The notes: a model not told the origin generated them from the sequence alone. DNA of 64,000 nt from Turritopsis dohrnii (GCA_027922465.2 BQMF02000285.1:372001-436000), one strand, 5' to 3'; shown: positions 1 to 12,541, counted from the first letter of the stretch. Translations and numbers: made by a program.

Positions 1-64
1 CGATCATACGATATAATGATGTGTGTTCTTCACCGATCATACGATATAATGATGTGTGTTCTTC
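1..64. repeat. Two-copy 33-bp tandem repeat
   Basis: A 31-bp block starting CGATCATACGATATAATG is present at 1-31 and again, identical, at 34-64. It touches the window edge, so more copies may lie to the left. Confidence 0.9.
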
Positions 65-1056
65 GCTTTAAGAAATTCGTTTGTCATAAAACTTTTCCTT
101 CATTCTATCTAACGCTTTAATTTTAATGTGCTATGACTTTTGATCCGAACATGCTGGCACCAGTTAACTGTGTTTCCCACTTGCAACTTTTCATATGAAG
201 TTCATTCGGCACTAAAATCTCGTTTCGCAACTCGTCGAATCGTTTTAGACATCACAATAAGTCGACATTCAAGTCGTCGATTCGTTTTAGATGAACACTC
301 GTTTTGCGAATGAAGGCGCTTTAGAAGTTTGTTCGTTTCAGATGATGACGCGTTGTTCGAAATTTGTCGGTCTTTCATCATATCAAGAGCTACTCAAATT
401 TCATGATCTGTTTCTTCCGAATGACAGTATTTGTGAGCCCCTTACTTGAAATCAGGCGATATAATGTGTTCATCACTACTGAACATGAACATATTAATGT
501 TCATTTCTCATCATATAAAGATAAGGGATCTTTCAGAATTCTATCAAACAAATGTATCTTAAAGAAAAGGAATCTTTCATAAACGACTGGACGACTTGAA
601 TGTCGACTTGTTGTGAACCGCGCGTTAACTTCTAAAACGATTAATGACTCGACCCGACGACTTGATAAACGAGATTTTTACGTTTAATTAGCTTCATATT
701 CATAAACAAACACTTCTAAAGTTTCTCAGATTTTTTGCTTTGACTTTGGTGACATTTGATTGGACCAAAACTTCATAACTCCTCCTCAGACCTCTCTCCT
801 CGGCATCGGCCGGGAAGTGAGGTGAATGCAAGTTACTTGGAAGTAAATTTCGACAGAACCCTTATAAGTTTTTCACAAACTAAAACATTCGTTCGAACAA
901 CATGAAAGAGGATTTCGGGTGTTTTGACTAGAAAGGCTGTGTTTTGATCAAATTGATTAAGGTTTCGGATTTTTGGGATCTCTGCTGTTTCTAACTTCCA
1001 CTTGATGTTGTTTTTTATTGTCGCTTATAACATTCTTTCAACCATTTTCATTTCAG
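65..1056. other. Non-coding, probably intronic
   Basis: No convincing coding frame. It ends in a polypyrimidine-rich stretch and a CAG acceptor at 1054-1056 that leads into the probable exon, so its right part is best read as intron. Confidence 0.45.
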
Positions 1057-1159
1057 ATCAGAGTTAGAATACGAAAGGCGTATTTTACAGCGCCGTATGC
1101 GCCCTATACCCCCTATTCTACCTGAAGACAGATATGAAGATTACCCGCCAGTTGCCAGG
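1057..1159 (+). CDS. Probable internal coding exon of an unknown host gene
   Basis: A 103-bp stretch bounded by a T-rich tract with TTTCAG acceptor on the left and AGG|GTTAGT donor on the right. After one leading base it reads 34 codons with no stop; the other two frames are closed. The peptide is charged and proline-rich (ELEYERRILQRR, RPIPPILPEDRYEDYPP), unlike the transposon debris around it. Entry is mid-codon (one base) and exit is at a codon boundary. I do not recognise the protein. No neighbouring exon could be joined confidently: a candidate near 1430-1479 has good splice signals but an incompatible phase. Confidence 0.55.
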
Positions 1160-2580
1160 GTTAGTCTATTTCTGTATTAAGAAATGAAAATGTAAAGTTA
1201 TTTTGAGAAATCTTCGCAAAAATTGCAAAAAAACCCCAGAACATACCTGTGTAAGGAATTCTTTTTATACGAGTTGTTAAAATTATTTGGGGATAAAATT
1301 TCATTTCACAGTTTTTCTGAACGTCACATCGTGCAAACTCGATAAAATAAATTTCGAGCAATCCACTTCTTCAAATTCCAGCAGTCCTCATTCTTTGATT
1401 CTTCATTTTGTTGTTATATTTTTTCTTAGGACTTGTTCTGAATATTCAGATCCATCTTTACAGAAGAGAAACAAAATAATGTAAGAAACTCTTTTTAAAC
1501 ACTTCAACGCAATCATGTTTGGTTTCCATGGTGAACATTCATCATTTTCCCTTTGAATTTCGGTCTAAACATTATGTTATGGCTTAGTTAGCAGTATCAA
1601 CCTCACCTTTTATATTATTCATTGTTTTGCTGCATGTATCATTTTGTTACTTATTACGTCATTTGAGTGGACACCGTTTGATGACCAATCAGATTTCATC
1701 ATATCACTCAAGTTTGGTTGCCTTAGAGATTTATTACTTCTACCAATCACGTCTACCCTCGAGAATAATAACACCTACATCAATTGCAGTTGTAGTGCAA
1801 TTTTGAATCGGCTTCCTTTCCACGTGTTTTATACTTTATACTTATCGTAAAATCTTCCTTCGTTGCGACCATCGTTTTCTTACATCATAAGAGTGTGTTC
1901 ATCTCACAATTTGAAACCAGTTAAACTTCTCGGTTAAAGCTTTTAGAATAGTCTAAAAGAACGAGGCATAGCCTGAACCTGAAATGAAAAAGAGGTGAAA
2001 ACCGTTACGATTGATAAGTTACGAACTTATGGATGAGAGTACTCCACTTGTGGAAATTTATTACATTTTTTACAATTTATTACAACCCTTGAAGTTAATT
2101 TCTCATTGTATTCGTATCGAAAGCGAGGTTAACAACGATATGGCGTGATCTGTGTTAAGGTCTGACAAACGACGCCGCCAGTACTCAAGTAGAACGTAGA
2201 TACGTGTGAGGGCAGAACAGATCGGAACTGATATGTCTTTTGTCTTTAGAAAATAGCATCTAAACATAGCTCGAAAACAATGGTTGGTAGGGAAAGTTTA
2301 TCCCCTAATGCTTATCCATGCAGTTTTTGTGAGTTTGTGTTCAATCGACGTTTTCAAGTGGTTTGCTCTCACAGCTTCAAAATTGATGCAACGATGTAGT
2401 AATGTAGTCTGCTAGAACGAGGCTGAGCTGTGTCATTTATGTTGCATGGCGGACAATGATTGTTTATTTCTTTTTGATGTTATATATTATCTCTTAGTTG
2501 TAAAAGATAAGTTGTCAGTTGTAAAAACCTTTTCGTAAAAATTTGTTGTTTTCATTGAAACCACCATCAAATATATTTTT
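1160..2580. other. Non-coding, no gene seen
   Basis: AT-rich sequence, probably intron or intergenic. It contains a dispersed motif AGAACGAGGCATAGCCT near 1957 with relatives near 29220 and, inverted, near 52630, which marks old interspersed repeat material. No credible ORF. Confidence 0.5.
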
Positions 2581-2889
2581 TAAACGTGATGGTCCAGATT
2601 TTGAAAGCAAATCTGAAAACATCCTTGTTTTAAGAAAAGTTCTTGTCTCTTTCGTTTTCCAACCACCTTGCTTGATACCTCTTAAAAACGTTTGGAACAG
2701 TGAGCCATAGCCTCAACCTTATCCTTACTGACCCAAACATAGTTTAGATTAAACCACGAACTCAGCTGGTAAGATATCGAGAACACATGAATAAATAAAT
2801 GATTTGTCTCGGAAAATGTTTTCTATGGGTTTTACAGTATTGAAATACCCATGTTAACAAAACTCTCCATAGCTATCCTGACAGGTGAT
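2581..2889. repeat. Dispersed pogo-associated repeat, left part
   Basis: Matches 26618-26965 in the same orientation (shared TAAACGTGATGGTCCAG, AACAGTGAGC and TTTGTCTCGGAAAATGTTTT). The match resumes at 5488 after the hAT-like insertion, so this is one repeat copy split by later elements. Confidence 0.8.
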
Positions 2890-5487
2890 CAGGGGCGGAT
2901 CCAGGGTTAGGCAACTTAGGCAAATGCCTAACCCAAAATCAGTTAAATAATGTTTTTCATAAAATTGTATGAAAAAGGTATTGTATTATTACACAATAAT
3001 CAGAAAATAATCGGAAATATCAAGAGATTCTCCCCCGCATCAATCCGCCCGCCGATCCTTTCTTTCGCAAATAGGATTATTCTCCGGCTGCATGCGCGGC
3101 GCGCGCCATGATGTTAAAAATTAATGTTTTTTACAGCTTGAGTTTATAGGTATTGATTCTGCCCGGAAAATGACTTCTCATAGTCACATTGACAACACAG
3201 ACTAGTGCCTAACGCTCACCTTAGGCGAAGAAAATTTGCCTAAGGAGCCCCGGGTTTACACACTTTAATGAATGAACTGGAAGAAAATTTGCCTAAGGAG
3301 CCATGGGTTTACACACTTTAAATGAATGAACCAGAAGAAAATTTGCCTAAGGTACAACCATGGGTTTACACACTTTATTGAATGAATGGTCACCAAATCT
3401 GCACAAAACGACCGTGGGACCTTCGAATTAGACCCAGTTCAACATGGTTCGCTAGAAAACATCGTTGCAGCTTTTGATAGCAATAATGAAGTATTAATTA
3501 GGAAAGTATTATGGAATTTTGAATTCACTAATAATCCACTAATAATAATCTGTTGAAAACTGACTTCAAAATCTAGGAAAAGCATTTTTTTCGAGTTATG
3601 TCTCTTCTCTTGCTTCTGCAAAATGAAAACATTGTGGCTGCTTTTTAAAGCAAGTGTTTTATTTTATGTAATATAAATGATTAGCATGGATTATTAGCAC
3701 CATAATTCGTTGAACATAAGTATGACGACAGTTAATTATTAGCTCAGATATTAAGTTTGTTTGTGTCAACTGAACCGAAGCCTATTTTATATTGATTAAT
3801 GATGTATAGCTATATAAATATTTTTGGTATCTGTTTCTGTTAATCAAAAATGCATCTGTAAATGTTACGAAATTACGTTTGAATGACTGAGTTTATAATA
3901 CACAAAGTCATTGTTATTTTTCTAAGTTGTTTTGCGTAGGCAGCTGCATGGTTTTTTTAGCACCAGTATCTTTACCTGGTAACTTATTTGTACAGTTCAG
4001 CATAATTTTTCTTGGTTCGAGATGACTGTCAGGTTTTGAATTTAAGAACTTTAAAAGGATCCTGCGTCCAAAATGATATGAACCAATACGATGAAGCTCA
4101 AAAAGCCTCTTGTTAGTATAACTTACTTCCAGTTTCTGAGATATGTATATATTTAATTTTTGAAATCTTACATTCACTTTATGCAATGCATATTTTATGA
4201 TGTATATAATAAGATAGTATATAATAGGTTAAACTTCTTATCACAAGTTATCATTAATACTATATCTTTTTAATTTACTATAGAGAAAAAGGGTGAGTGA
4301 GTGATAAGAAAATGAAGTTATAATATATTGAGAGTTTATACACATAAACAAAGAATAAAAATCTTATTACATCATAATTATGTGTTGTATGATTTTATGA
4401 TTTTTAAATCGAAATATCTGCCCAAGGAAACAGAATTTCCAAAAACCATAAGACTTCTGAAACAACTTTGTGCATTCTATCATCCCTCGAAGTATCATTT
4501 TGGATGCAGGAACACTTTAACATCTTTGGAGTTATTCTTTCATTTTACAAAAACCACCTATGTTATGTCTTCTTTTGAAAAAGGTAATTATATAATGTTT
4601 TAGTTTGACTTCTTGTTTCCTATGCTACATTAAATTCTGGAAAAAATGCTGTAGCTCTTATTAAAGAGGAAGCAGTACACAATTTGTCTGTTGTTGTGTA
4701 GTTTTATATAGGTTCTTGGACTTGTCTCAGGGATTTCTGTAAGCATCATCTTTTACTATAATGTGGTTGACATTAATTATTTAACCATGGATCATTTTTA
4801 GGGTAGGGTATACTATTTGATTTGATGAACGTATAGTGCAGAAATCTGTTTTTATTTTGCTGCTGGATAATGATCAAGGAGCTTGTCTCTCACTTTGATT
4901 TTGGTCATTTTACTCTATTTCTTAACATAATTTCTTTTCTTTTCTTTCTATCTGACCATCTTGCGAAGTACATAGATAAAATATCATGTATATGTATAAT
5001 GAAGTAAAATATCATAAAGTATCATGTATTTATCTGAGTGCTCCAATCTATCATGATAGGTGATTGAAAATTTATTTATTTGATTCATTACAAGTATGTT
5101 TTCGTTTGGTGGATGCTTCCTGTTCATGTACAAGCAATCAAGAAAATGAAGAAGATAACAGCTGAAGTAATTTATTGGTTATTTACTTAACCTCCAATCT
5201 GGCAGAAAATATTATTTTGGCCTACATAACGTAGTTTAATACATTCCATTCATACTCAATTAGTTTTCTTTTGTTTATTTCCCTTATTCCATTAGTGCAA
5301 CAATACAGGCTTGCATTATAACACCCCTTTACGTTAGGACGAATCAATTCGAGTTAATAATTTTTACACTTCGAAAAGTATGTATTAGATTGGGCGTAAA
5401 TTGGCGTAAATTTCATCGAGTGCGCCCTTATGTGTGTTAAACAAAAAAAATTTGCCTAACCCTTAAAAAATCCTAGATCCGCCCCTG
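2890..5487. mobile_element. Non-autonomous hAT-like element, copy 1
   Basis: Starts CAGGGGCGGATCCAGG and ends CCTAGATCCGCCCCTG, an inverted terminus of the type I know from hAT transposons. It is flanked by GGTGAT on both sides (2884-2889, 5488-5493), and the related locus near 26955 shows the uninterrupted site. The 2.6-kb body has no transposase; its only ORFs (about 90 codons) match nothing I know. It is almost identical to 7033-9631: I saw one C/T difference near 4067/8210 and one extra A near 8789. The short target duplication would fit hAT families with 5-6 bp duplications rather than the usual 8. Confidence 0.85.
3227..3390. repeat. 54-bp tandem repeat inside the hAT-like element
   Basis: Three units begin with GAAGAAAATTTGCCTAAGG at 3227, 3280 and 3334 and continue into GGGTTTACACACTTTA. 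The same block is in the second copy at 7370-7533. Subterminal arrays like this often bind transposase, but here that is inference. Confidence 0.85.
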
Positions 5488-5736
5488 GGTGATCAAGACA
5501 AGCCTCCCATGAAAAGCCTTGGCAATGCTTGAACGATTAAGACAAACTTCTTGCTGCTGGAAATTTTTGCTGATTGGGGACGAAATTGCAAAAGTAGATA
5601 CGATCCGTAAAAATTAATATCTTATCATACCGTATTTTCTCGAATTAAAGCCTCCCTCGAATAGGAACTGCAAAATTTCGTCAAGAAAATTTGATAGAAG
5701 CCACTTTCGATTAGAAGCCGCTTTATTTTCTGATAA
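5488..5736. repeat. Dispersed repeat, continuation with pogo/Tigger-like terminus
   Basis: Continues the copy interrupted by the hAT-like element and matches 26955-27205. From about 5629 it has CGTATTTTCTCGAATTAAAG, the style of terminal sequence I know from pogo/Tigger relatives. It is cut at 5736 by a MITE and resumes at 6119. Confidence 0.75.
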
Positions 5737-6115
5737 AGCCTGGTTCAGACCTGACGATGACGGCGATTAAAATTTAGTGTAATCGTTTAATGTGAACACT
5801 TTTTGTAATCGTCAAGAAATGTTGATATCTTATCGTGGTAGTTGCTGTATTGTATGTAAATATCTATTGAATTTTACGTCAATTCTACTGTTTTAAGTTC
5901 GTGTGGCACGTGCTTCAAAACTTAACAAGGGAAAGAAAGTATCGTGTGTTTGAAGCAAATTTGAAATTAGTATTTTTTAGTATTTTCGTCAATCTCCAGG
6001 TCTGGACACTTCCCAAGTATACCAAAATATACGATTGTAACGATTACAAAAGTATTCACATTAGACGATTACGACGGTTACACTAAATTTTAATCGTCAG
6101 GTGTGAACCATGCTT
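5737..6115. mobile_element. MITE with TAA target duplication
   Basis: Inverted termini: AGCCTGGTTCAGACCTGACG at the left and, reversed, AAGCATGGTTCACACCTGAC at the right, each running into ATTAAAATTTAGTGTAA. TAA flanks both ends (5734-5736, 6116-6118), and the copy near 27207 lacks the insertion. A TAA duplication suggests PIF/Harbinger-type mobilisation. No coding capacity. A relative lies at 55820-55980. Confidence 0.8.
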
Positions 6116-6223
6116 TAAGGGTAAAATCGAATAACATGGAATAACAATTTGTTTTTTTAAACTAGTATTTTATTTCTCCTTCTTCATACTATATATCAGT
6201 AAATCAGTTATATCTTTTAAATA

Positions 6224-6666
6224 CCTTATCGGCCCTTTTTACGCCGGCCCTAATTTAACGCCGGCCCTTTTTACGCCGGCCCTTATTCCGCCACCCCAAG
6301 ATTTTGCCTTAACGCCACTTAGGGCCGTTATTTACGCCTCAAAAGTAAAAACGAAAAAAAAAATTTCAAGCACTATTTTTCACTTTTTCTGTTCAAATTT
6401 TAACTTATACTACAAATGTCTTCTAATATATATCATCTAATACATCGTAAGACTTAATCTGTTACAGTTATTTCGTCCTCTTTTTCATTAATGCTTTCAT
6501 TATTTTCTCTAATTCCCTCATCGTCATCTGATTCTACGTCTATTTCTGCTTCAACTTCTCCTTCATCTGACTCTTCATTGCCTCCAAAGAGTTCTTTCAC
6601 ATCTAAAGTTTGTTTTATTTTTTCAAATCTAATCTTCAACTTTAAAAAATAACGCCGATTTTTTGA
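6224..6666 (-). mobile_element. Deleted copy of the HIRAN-gene-bearing TA element
   Basis: Begins with terminal repeat CCTTATCGGCCCTTTTT next to TA (6222-6223) and matches the right end of 41998-43088 in reverse, including the acidic C-terminal tail of that element's protein (minus-strand frame 6454-6639). The whole HIRAN-like domain is deleted. At about 6640-6666 it jumps to the left-end internal sequence (AACGCCGATTTTTTG) and stops about 90 bp short of the second terminus, so one end is lost. Confidence 0.8.
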
Positions 6667-7032
6667 AAAATTTCCATTTTTTTAACACAAATTTCTGCTT
6701 TCACTTATATATTCATGGTGCAGATTTGTTTAGGATCATGTATTGTTTGTGATCGTTAACTTTTTATGTTGTAGGAATTATGTAATTAAGATCTAGTATA
6801 AGTCTTATCTTCTTTTACTTGCGAAATTAAGATCTATACATACATACATCAAATGTTTAAAGCATATGATTTATGTATACAGTGTGTTTCATAATGTTGG
6901 AAATGGAAATTTTAAAGCTGTTTTTTTAAATGAATATAGCCATTTTCAAGTTCTTTCGGCTAGTATGTTTTTGTGAAAAATGAAAAAGTGGTTTTTGAAA
7001 AAATAAGGAAAATGTCTTGGAAAAATGTAATT
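6667..7032. other. Non-coding spacer
   Basis: AT-rich. The only feature is TAATT at 7028-7032, which is repeated at 9632-9636 as the target duplication of the second hAT-like element. Confidence 0.5.
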
Positions 7033-9631
7033 CAGGGGCGGATCCAGGGTTAGGCAACTTAGGCAAATGCCTAACCCAAAATCAGTTAAATAATGTTTTT
7101 CATAAAATTGTATGAAAAAGGTATTGTATTATTACACAATAATCAGAAAATAATCGGAAATATCAAGAGATTCTCCCCCGCATCAATCCGCCCGCCGATC
7201 CTTTCTTTCGCAAATAGGATTATTCTCCGGCTGCATGCGCGGCGCGCGCCATGATGTTAAAAATTAATGTTTTTTACAGCTTGAGTTTATAGGTATTGAT
7301 TCTGCCCGGAAAATGACTTCTCATAGTCACATTGACAACACAGACTAGTGCCTAACGCTCACCTTAGGCGAAGAAAATTTGCCTAAGGAGCCCCGGGTTT
7401 ACACACTTTAATGAATGAACTGGAAGAAAATTTGCCTAAGGAGCCATGGGTTTACACACTTTAAATGAATGAACCAGAAGAAAATTTGCCTAAGGTACAA
7501 CCATGGGTTTACACACTTTATTGAATGAATGGTCACCAAATCTGCACAAAACGACCGTGGGACCTTCGAATTAGACCCAGTTCAACATGGTTCGCTAGAA
7601 AACATCGTTGCAGCTTTTGATAGCAATAATGAAGTATTAATTAGGAAAGTATTATGGAATTTTGAATTCACTAATAATCCACTAATAATAATCTGTTGAA
7701 AACTGACTTCAAAATCTAGGAAAAGCATTTTTTTCGAGTTATGTCTCTTCTCTTGCTTCTGCAAAATGAAAACATTGTGGCTGCTTTTTAAAGCAAGTGT
7801 TTTATTTTATGTAATATAAATGATTAGCATGGATTATTAGCACCATAATTCGTTGAACATAAGTATGACGACAGTTAATTATTAGCTCAGATATTAAGTT
7901 TGTTTGTGTCAACTGAACCGAAGCCTATTTTATATTGATTAATGATGTATAGCTATATAAATATTTTTGGTATCTGTTTCTGTTAATCAAAAATGCATCT
8001 GTAAATGTTACGAAATTACGTTTGAATGACTGAGTTTATAATACACAAAGTCATTGTTATTTTTCTAAGTTGTTTTGCGTAGGCAGCTGCATGGTTTTTT
8101 TAGCACCAGTATCTTTACCTGGTAACTTATTTGTACAGTTCAGCATAATTTTTCTTGGTTCGAGATGACTGTCAGGTTTTGAATTTAAGAACTTTAAAAG
8201 GATCCTGTGTCCAAAATGATATGAACCAATACGATGAAGCTCAAAAAGCCTCTTGTTAGTATAACTTACTTCCAGTTTCTGAGATATGTATATATTTAAT
8301 TTTTGAAATCTTACATTCACTTTATGCAATGCATATTTTATGATGTATATAATAAGATAGTATATAATAGGTTAAACTTCTTATCACAAGTTATCATTAA
8401 TACTATATCTTTTTAATTTACTATAGAGAAAAAGGGTGAGTGAGTGATAAGAAAATGAAGTTATAATATATTGAGAGTTTATACACATAAACAAAGAATA
8501 AAAATCTTATTACATCATAATTATGTGTTGTATGATTTTATGATTTTTAAATCGAAATATCTGCCCAAGGAAACAGAATTTCCAAAAACCATAAGACTTC
8601 TGAAACAACTTTGTGCATTCTATCATCCCTCGAAGTATCATTTTGGATGCAGGAACACTTTAACATCTTTGGAGTTATTCTTTCATTTTACAAAAACCAC
8701 CTATGTTATGTCTTCTTTTGAAAAAGGTAATTATATAATGTTTTAGTTTGACTTCTTGTTTCCTATGCTACATTAAATTCTGGAAAAAAATGCTGTAGCT
8801 CTTATTAAAGAGGAAGCAGTACACAATTTGTCTGTTGTTGTGTAGTTTTATATAGGTTCTTGGACTTGTCTCAGGGATTTCTGTAAGCATCATCTTTTAC
8901 TATAATGTGGTTGACATTAATTATTTAACCATGGATCATTTTTAGGGTAGGGTATACTATTTGATTTGATGAACGTATAGTGCAGAAATCTGTTTTTATT
9001 TTGCTGCTGGATAATGATCAAGGAGCTTGTCTCTCACTTTGATTTTGGTCATTTTACTCTATTTCTTAACATAATTTCTTTTCTTTTCTTTCTATCTGAC
9101 CATCTTGCGAAGTACATAGATAAAATATCATGTATATGTATAATGAAGTAAAATATCATAAAGTATCATGTATTTATCTGAGTGCTCCAATCTATCATGA
9201 TAGGTGATTGAAAATTTATTTATTTGATTCATTACAAGTATGTTTTCGTTTGGTGGATGCTTCCTGTTCATGTACAAGCAATCAAGAAAATGAAGAAGAT
9301 AACAGCTGAAGTAATTTATTGGTTATTTACTTAACCTCCAATCTGGCAGAAAATATTATTTTGGCCTACATAACGTAGTTTAATACATTCCATTCATACT
9401 CAATTAGTTTTCTTTTGTTTATTTCCCTTATTCCATTAGTGCAACAATACAGGCTTGCATTATAACACCCCTTTACGTTAGGACGAATCAATTCGAGTTA
9501 ATAATTTTTACACTTCGAAAAGTATGTATTAGATTGGGCGTAAATTGGCGTAAATTTCATCGAGTGCGCCCTTATGTGTGTTAAACAAAAAAAATTTGCC
9601 TAACCCTTAAAAAATCCTAGATCCGCCCCTG
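7033..9631. mobile_element. Non-autonomous hAT-like element, copy 2
   Basis: Same 2.6-kb sequence and orientation as 2890-5487 with the same CAGGGGCGGATCC / GGATCYGCCCCTG-type termini. TAATT flanks both ends, a different target from copy 1, which shows an independent transposition rather than a segmental duplication. Near-identity with copy 1 implies recent activity, so an autonomous partner should exist elsewhere in the genome. No transposase gene inside. Confidence 0.85.
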
Positions 9632-9636
9632 TAATT

Positions 9637-10489
9637 AAATTTTTAATGGTCGATTAAGATGTGAATGACATTACTTCCAACATTACGAAACACACTGTAT
9701 ATGTCATAATCATTCTCATATGCATATCTGAAAGATCAGAATTAATATTATTTTTCGTCCCCAAAGAAATGATGTTTTTGGTCTTTCAGATGAATTTTAC
9801 AACATTACATTACACCATTATTTCGTATGTATACAAAGTTTCACAATGCCCTGGAGTGTAGATGATATTTAGTTAGTGTCATAAATAATTCAATCTTTTT
9901 TCGAATTTTGTATATAAAGAGTTTTGATATATGTTGGTCTTGAATATGTGAATTCAGGTCAAGAATGTTTGTAAATAAAGAACAAGGTGCATGCCATATT
10001 GTCAAATAACTCGTAACTTATACCTTATTAACTTATAATCAAGCTAAAGCACAAATGTCTGATTTCAGTTATGCTGATTTTGGTATTAGTGCATTTTGCA
10101 TTATCTATGTTTTCCTTTTTGCGGTTGTGATTTTGGAAGTTTGTCAGGAAGATTGGCATCATATTATCGAATTCAGAATGTTCAGAATAACATTAGAATA
10201 AGTTACGTGCATACGCATCATCCTTTATTTTTTATGTTGATCTAAAAGTCTTCCTTAACGCGATTTGTAAATATGCAAAGCATTTCTTGTTTTTTTTTTC
10301 TGCTGTCCAAACCTAGCGGTTTTTTGAAAACTCATGCGTTCCTTTAAATGAAACTAAAATGCCGTGCAACGCATTTCACCCAGCGAAGAAACTCTTTTAG
10401 ATTTACAAGTTTATTTGGTCAATATGAAATTTTTAAGAGCATATGCATATTTTAAGATGAAACAAGAAGCCGCTTGCCAAATTATGTTC
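9637..10489. other. Non-coding, no gene seen
   Basis: AT-rich sequence with short unrelated open frames only. Nothing recognised. Confidence 0.5.
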
Positions 10490-10929
10490 AAATCTAACAA
10501 AATGACTGGCAAATTCAAAATCAACAACTTCTAATTGTGTGTTGCACAAATTTTTATGAATAATGCAGAACTTTCTAATTTTGATCCAAATTTGGCCCGA
10601 ATTACCCATTTCTGGTCAAATCTGACAAAATGACTGTCAAACTTGAAAACAGCACCTATCAAATGTAATACATGCAAAAATTCATGAAAATTGAAGAACT
10701 TTCGAAATTTGGTGCAAATTTCACCTAAACTGCCCAATTTTAGTAAAACCTCACAAAATCATTGTCAAACTCGAAATCAGCACCTTTCAAATGTGATCCG
10801 TGAAAATTTTTATGAAAATTGAACAACTTTCGAAATTTGGTCCAAATTTGGCCTAAATTGTTCAATTTTAGTCAAACCAGACAAAATCATTGTCAGATTT
10901 GAAAGCAGCACCGTTCAATTGTGATCTAT
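10490..10929 (-). repeat. 128-bp tandem repeat array (inverted relative of 19855-20500)
   Basis: Units carry AAATCAGCACCTTTCAA-type cores at about 10651, 10779 and 10907 (128-bp spacing) plus CCAAATTTGGCC. The array is the reverse complement of 20000-20500. It is interrupted at 10930 by a 1.1-kb element and resumes at 12025. Confidence 0.85.
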
Positions 10930-12024
10930 CATAGTTAATGGAAGAGATGGTTCGGCATGTTGGCGAAATCAAAGGCTTTCAATATCGAAGCTGAAACTGC
11001 TTGTCACGTGACGTGAACCTGCACAAGTGTTAATCCAATATGGAAGCGCAAGGGGAAAACAATCATTTTGATGGTGAATTAGATGATATATCAACAGTCA
11101 ACAGTTTAGCATATATAATCCAAGTGTATGAATGGTTTCTACCTGAAAATCATTTTATCTCAAAGTTGGCAAAACAATCAGTAAGAAAAATTTCCATTGA
11201 ACATTTAATGGGTTAGAGTCTCAGAATTTGTACAGTACAGGTGTCAAAACAGCAACTTTTGCAGCATGCCATCCCCAAACACTCATCATGCTACACTGAA
11301 GCAAGTGAGAACCAACCATTAACACCATTTGAGTGCAACCATAGTTAATAGTATGGTGCAACCTAACAATAATTGTTATTTGGTACTTTGGAATTAGTGT
11401 GTCCAGGCTTAATTTAAATAATATGGTTTTATCTCCATTCAAGCTAATTTGCCAGTTTGTTGAGCATTGTAAACTAGAGATTTTATTATTTAGATCGGGA
11501 ATACTTTCAGAGCATATTTTTGTTTTTGTATTTTGTTGTTTTTTTCTCTCATGTCTAAGTGCTTTAGTTTTCATGAATGATTTTATGTACATGTTGAGAG
11601 TTGAAAGATCGTTTGATGTAGCTTCTTTCCAACATACAATTTTCCAGAAAATAAACAAATCCATTGAAATAATAAAATTATAGATTTAATTTTATTTTCT
11701 CCTCTTTCATAACTATTGTATTTTAAAGTTCCTGTTTCATCATATCATGTACGCTTAATATCTAAAGAAAAAAAGATTACGCAATTATTCATATTTGTAG
11801 TATTTCAAAGTCCATATATTTTTCGTATACTAGGATTCCATGAAGGAGAAATGCTGTTTTTTTAGTTAGTAAGATTTTATTTTTATACTCATTTCATTGC
11901 TATGAAATTTATATGTGCAGGTTCACGATTAATTCTATTCAAATAAATCATACAAAAACATAATTCAATAGGCTTTTGTTAAATTAAACGAAGTCTCATA
12001 ACCATCTCTCTTCTATTAACTATG
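10930..12024. mobile_element. 1.1-kb TIR element inserted in the 128-bp array
   Basis: Left end CATAGTTAATGGAAGAGATGG and right end (reversed) CATAGTTAATAGAAGAGAGATGG form terminal inverted repeats; GATCT stands outside both (10924-10928, 12025-12029). The 128-bp repeat unit is restored across it, confirming insertion. A minus-strand frame of 147 codons (11221-11664) may be a transposase-derived remnant, but I cannot assign it. Superfamily unknown. Confidence 0.7.
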
Positions 12025-12345
12025 GATCTGTGCAAAATTTCATGAAAATTGAAGAATTTTCGAAATTTGGTCCAAATTTGGCCTTAATGGCCCAATTTTA
12101 GTCAAACCTGGCAATATCATTGTCAAATTTGAAATCAGCACCTTTCAATTGTGCTCTGTGCAAATTTTCATGAAAATTGGTTAAACTGGAAGTCCGAATT
12201 TGACCAAATTTGCGAATTCGGCAACGATGTCATGTAAACGCTGCACGAAAACGTTCATAACTTAGAGTAGTAGGAGGAGGAGGAGGGGGAGAAACCACGG
12301 GTATTTTAAATATTTTACTCCATCACGGGTGTCCTAAAGTCAAAA
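12025..12345 (-). repeat. 128-bp repeat, end segment with unique tail
   Basis: Resumes the array and runs into a non-repeated end: AACGATGTCATGTAAACG, GAAAACGTTCATAA, a GGAGGAGG run and CCACGGGTATTTTAAAT. The same order, inverted, is at 19855-19990. The two loci are therefore copies of one interspersed element with a tandem interior. Confidence 0.8.
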
Positions 12346-12541
12346 AAAATCTATAAAAGAAACTTCGAACTGTTTTGAACTGTGATCATTCTTTTCTAAA
12401 GAAGATTTCAACGTTTTTTGTAAACAGAAGAGTCAAAAATGTACCCTTGTTTGTTTTTAGTGAAGACACAAAACATCTTCGTTTGTTTTTAAGCTGTGGA
12501 TAGAGACAGCATTTTAGCCTAGAGCGTTCACAAATGTCCAA

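Noticed and set aside
1430..1479. Second host exon
   Set aside because: Good acceptor (TTTTTCTTAG) and donor (GTAAGA), but the frame needed after the exon at 1057-1159 is closed by TGA.
3227..3390. CRISPR-like array
   Set aside because: Regular 54-bp units are contiguous tandem repeats without unique spacers, in a eukaryotic transposon.
3914..4603. Open frames of 90-91 codons in the hAT-like element, identical in both copies
   Set aside because: They are conserved only because the two copies are recent duplicates; low-complexity AT-rich composition and no recognisable domain.
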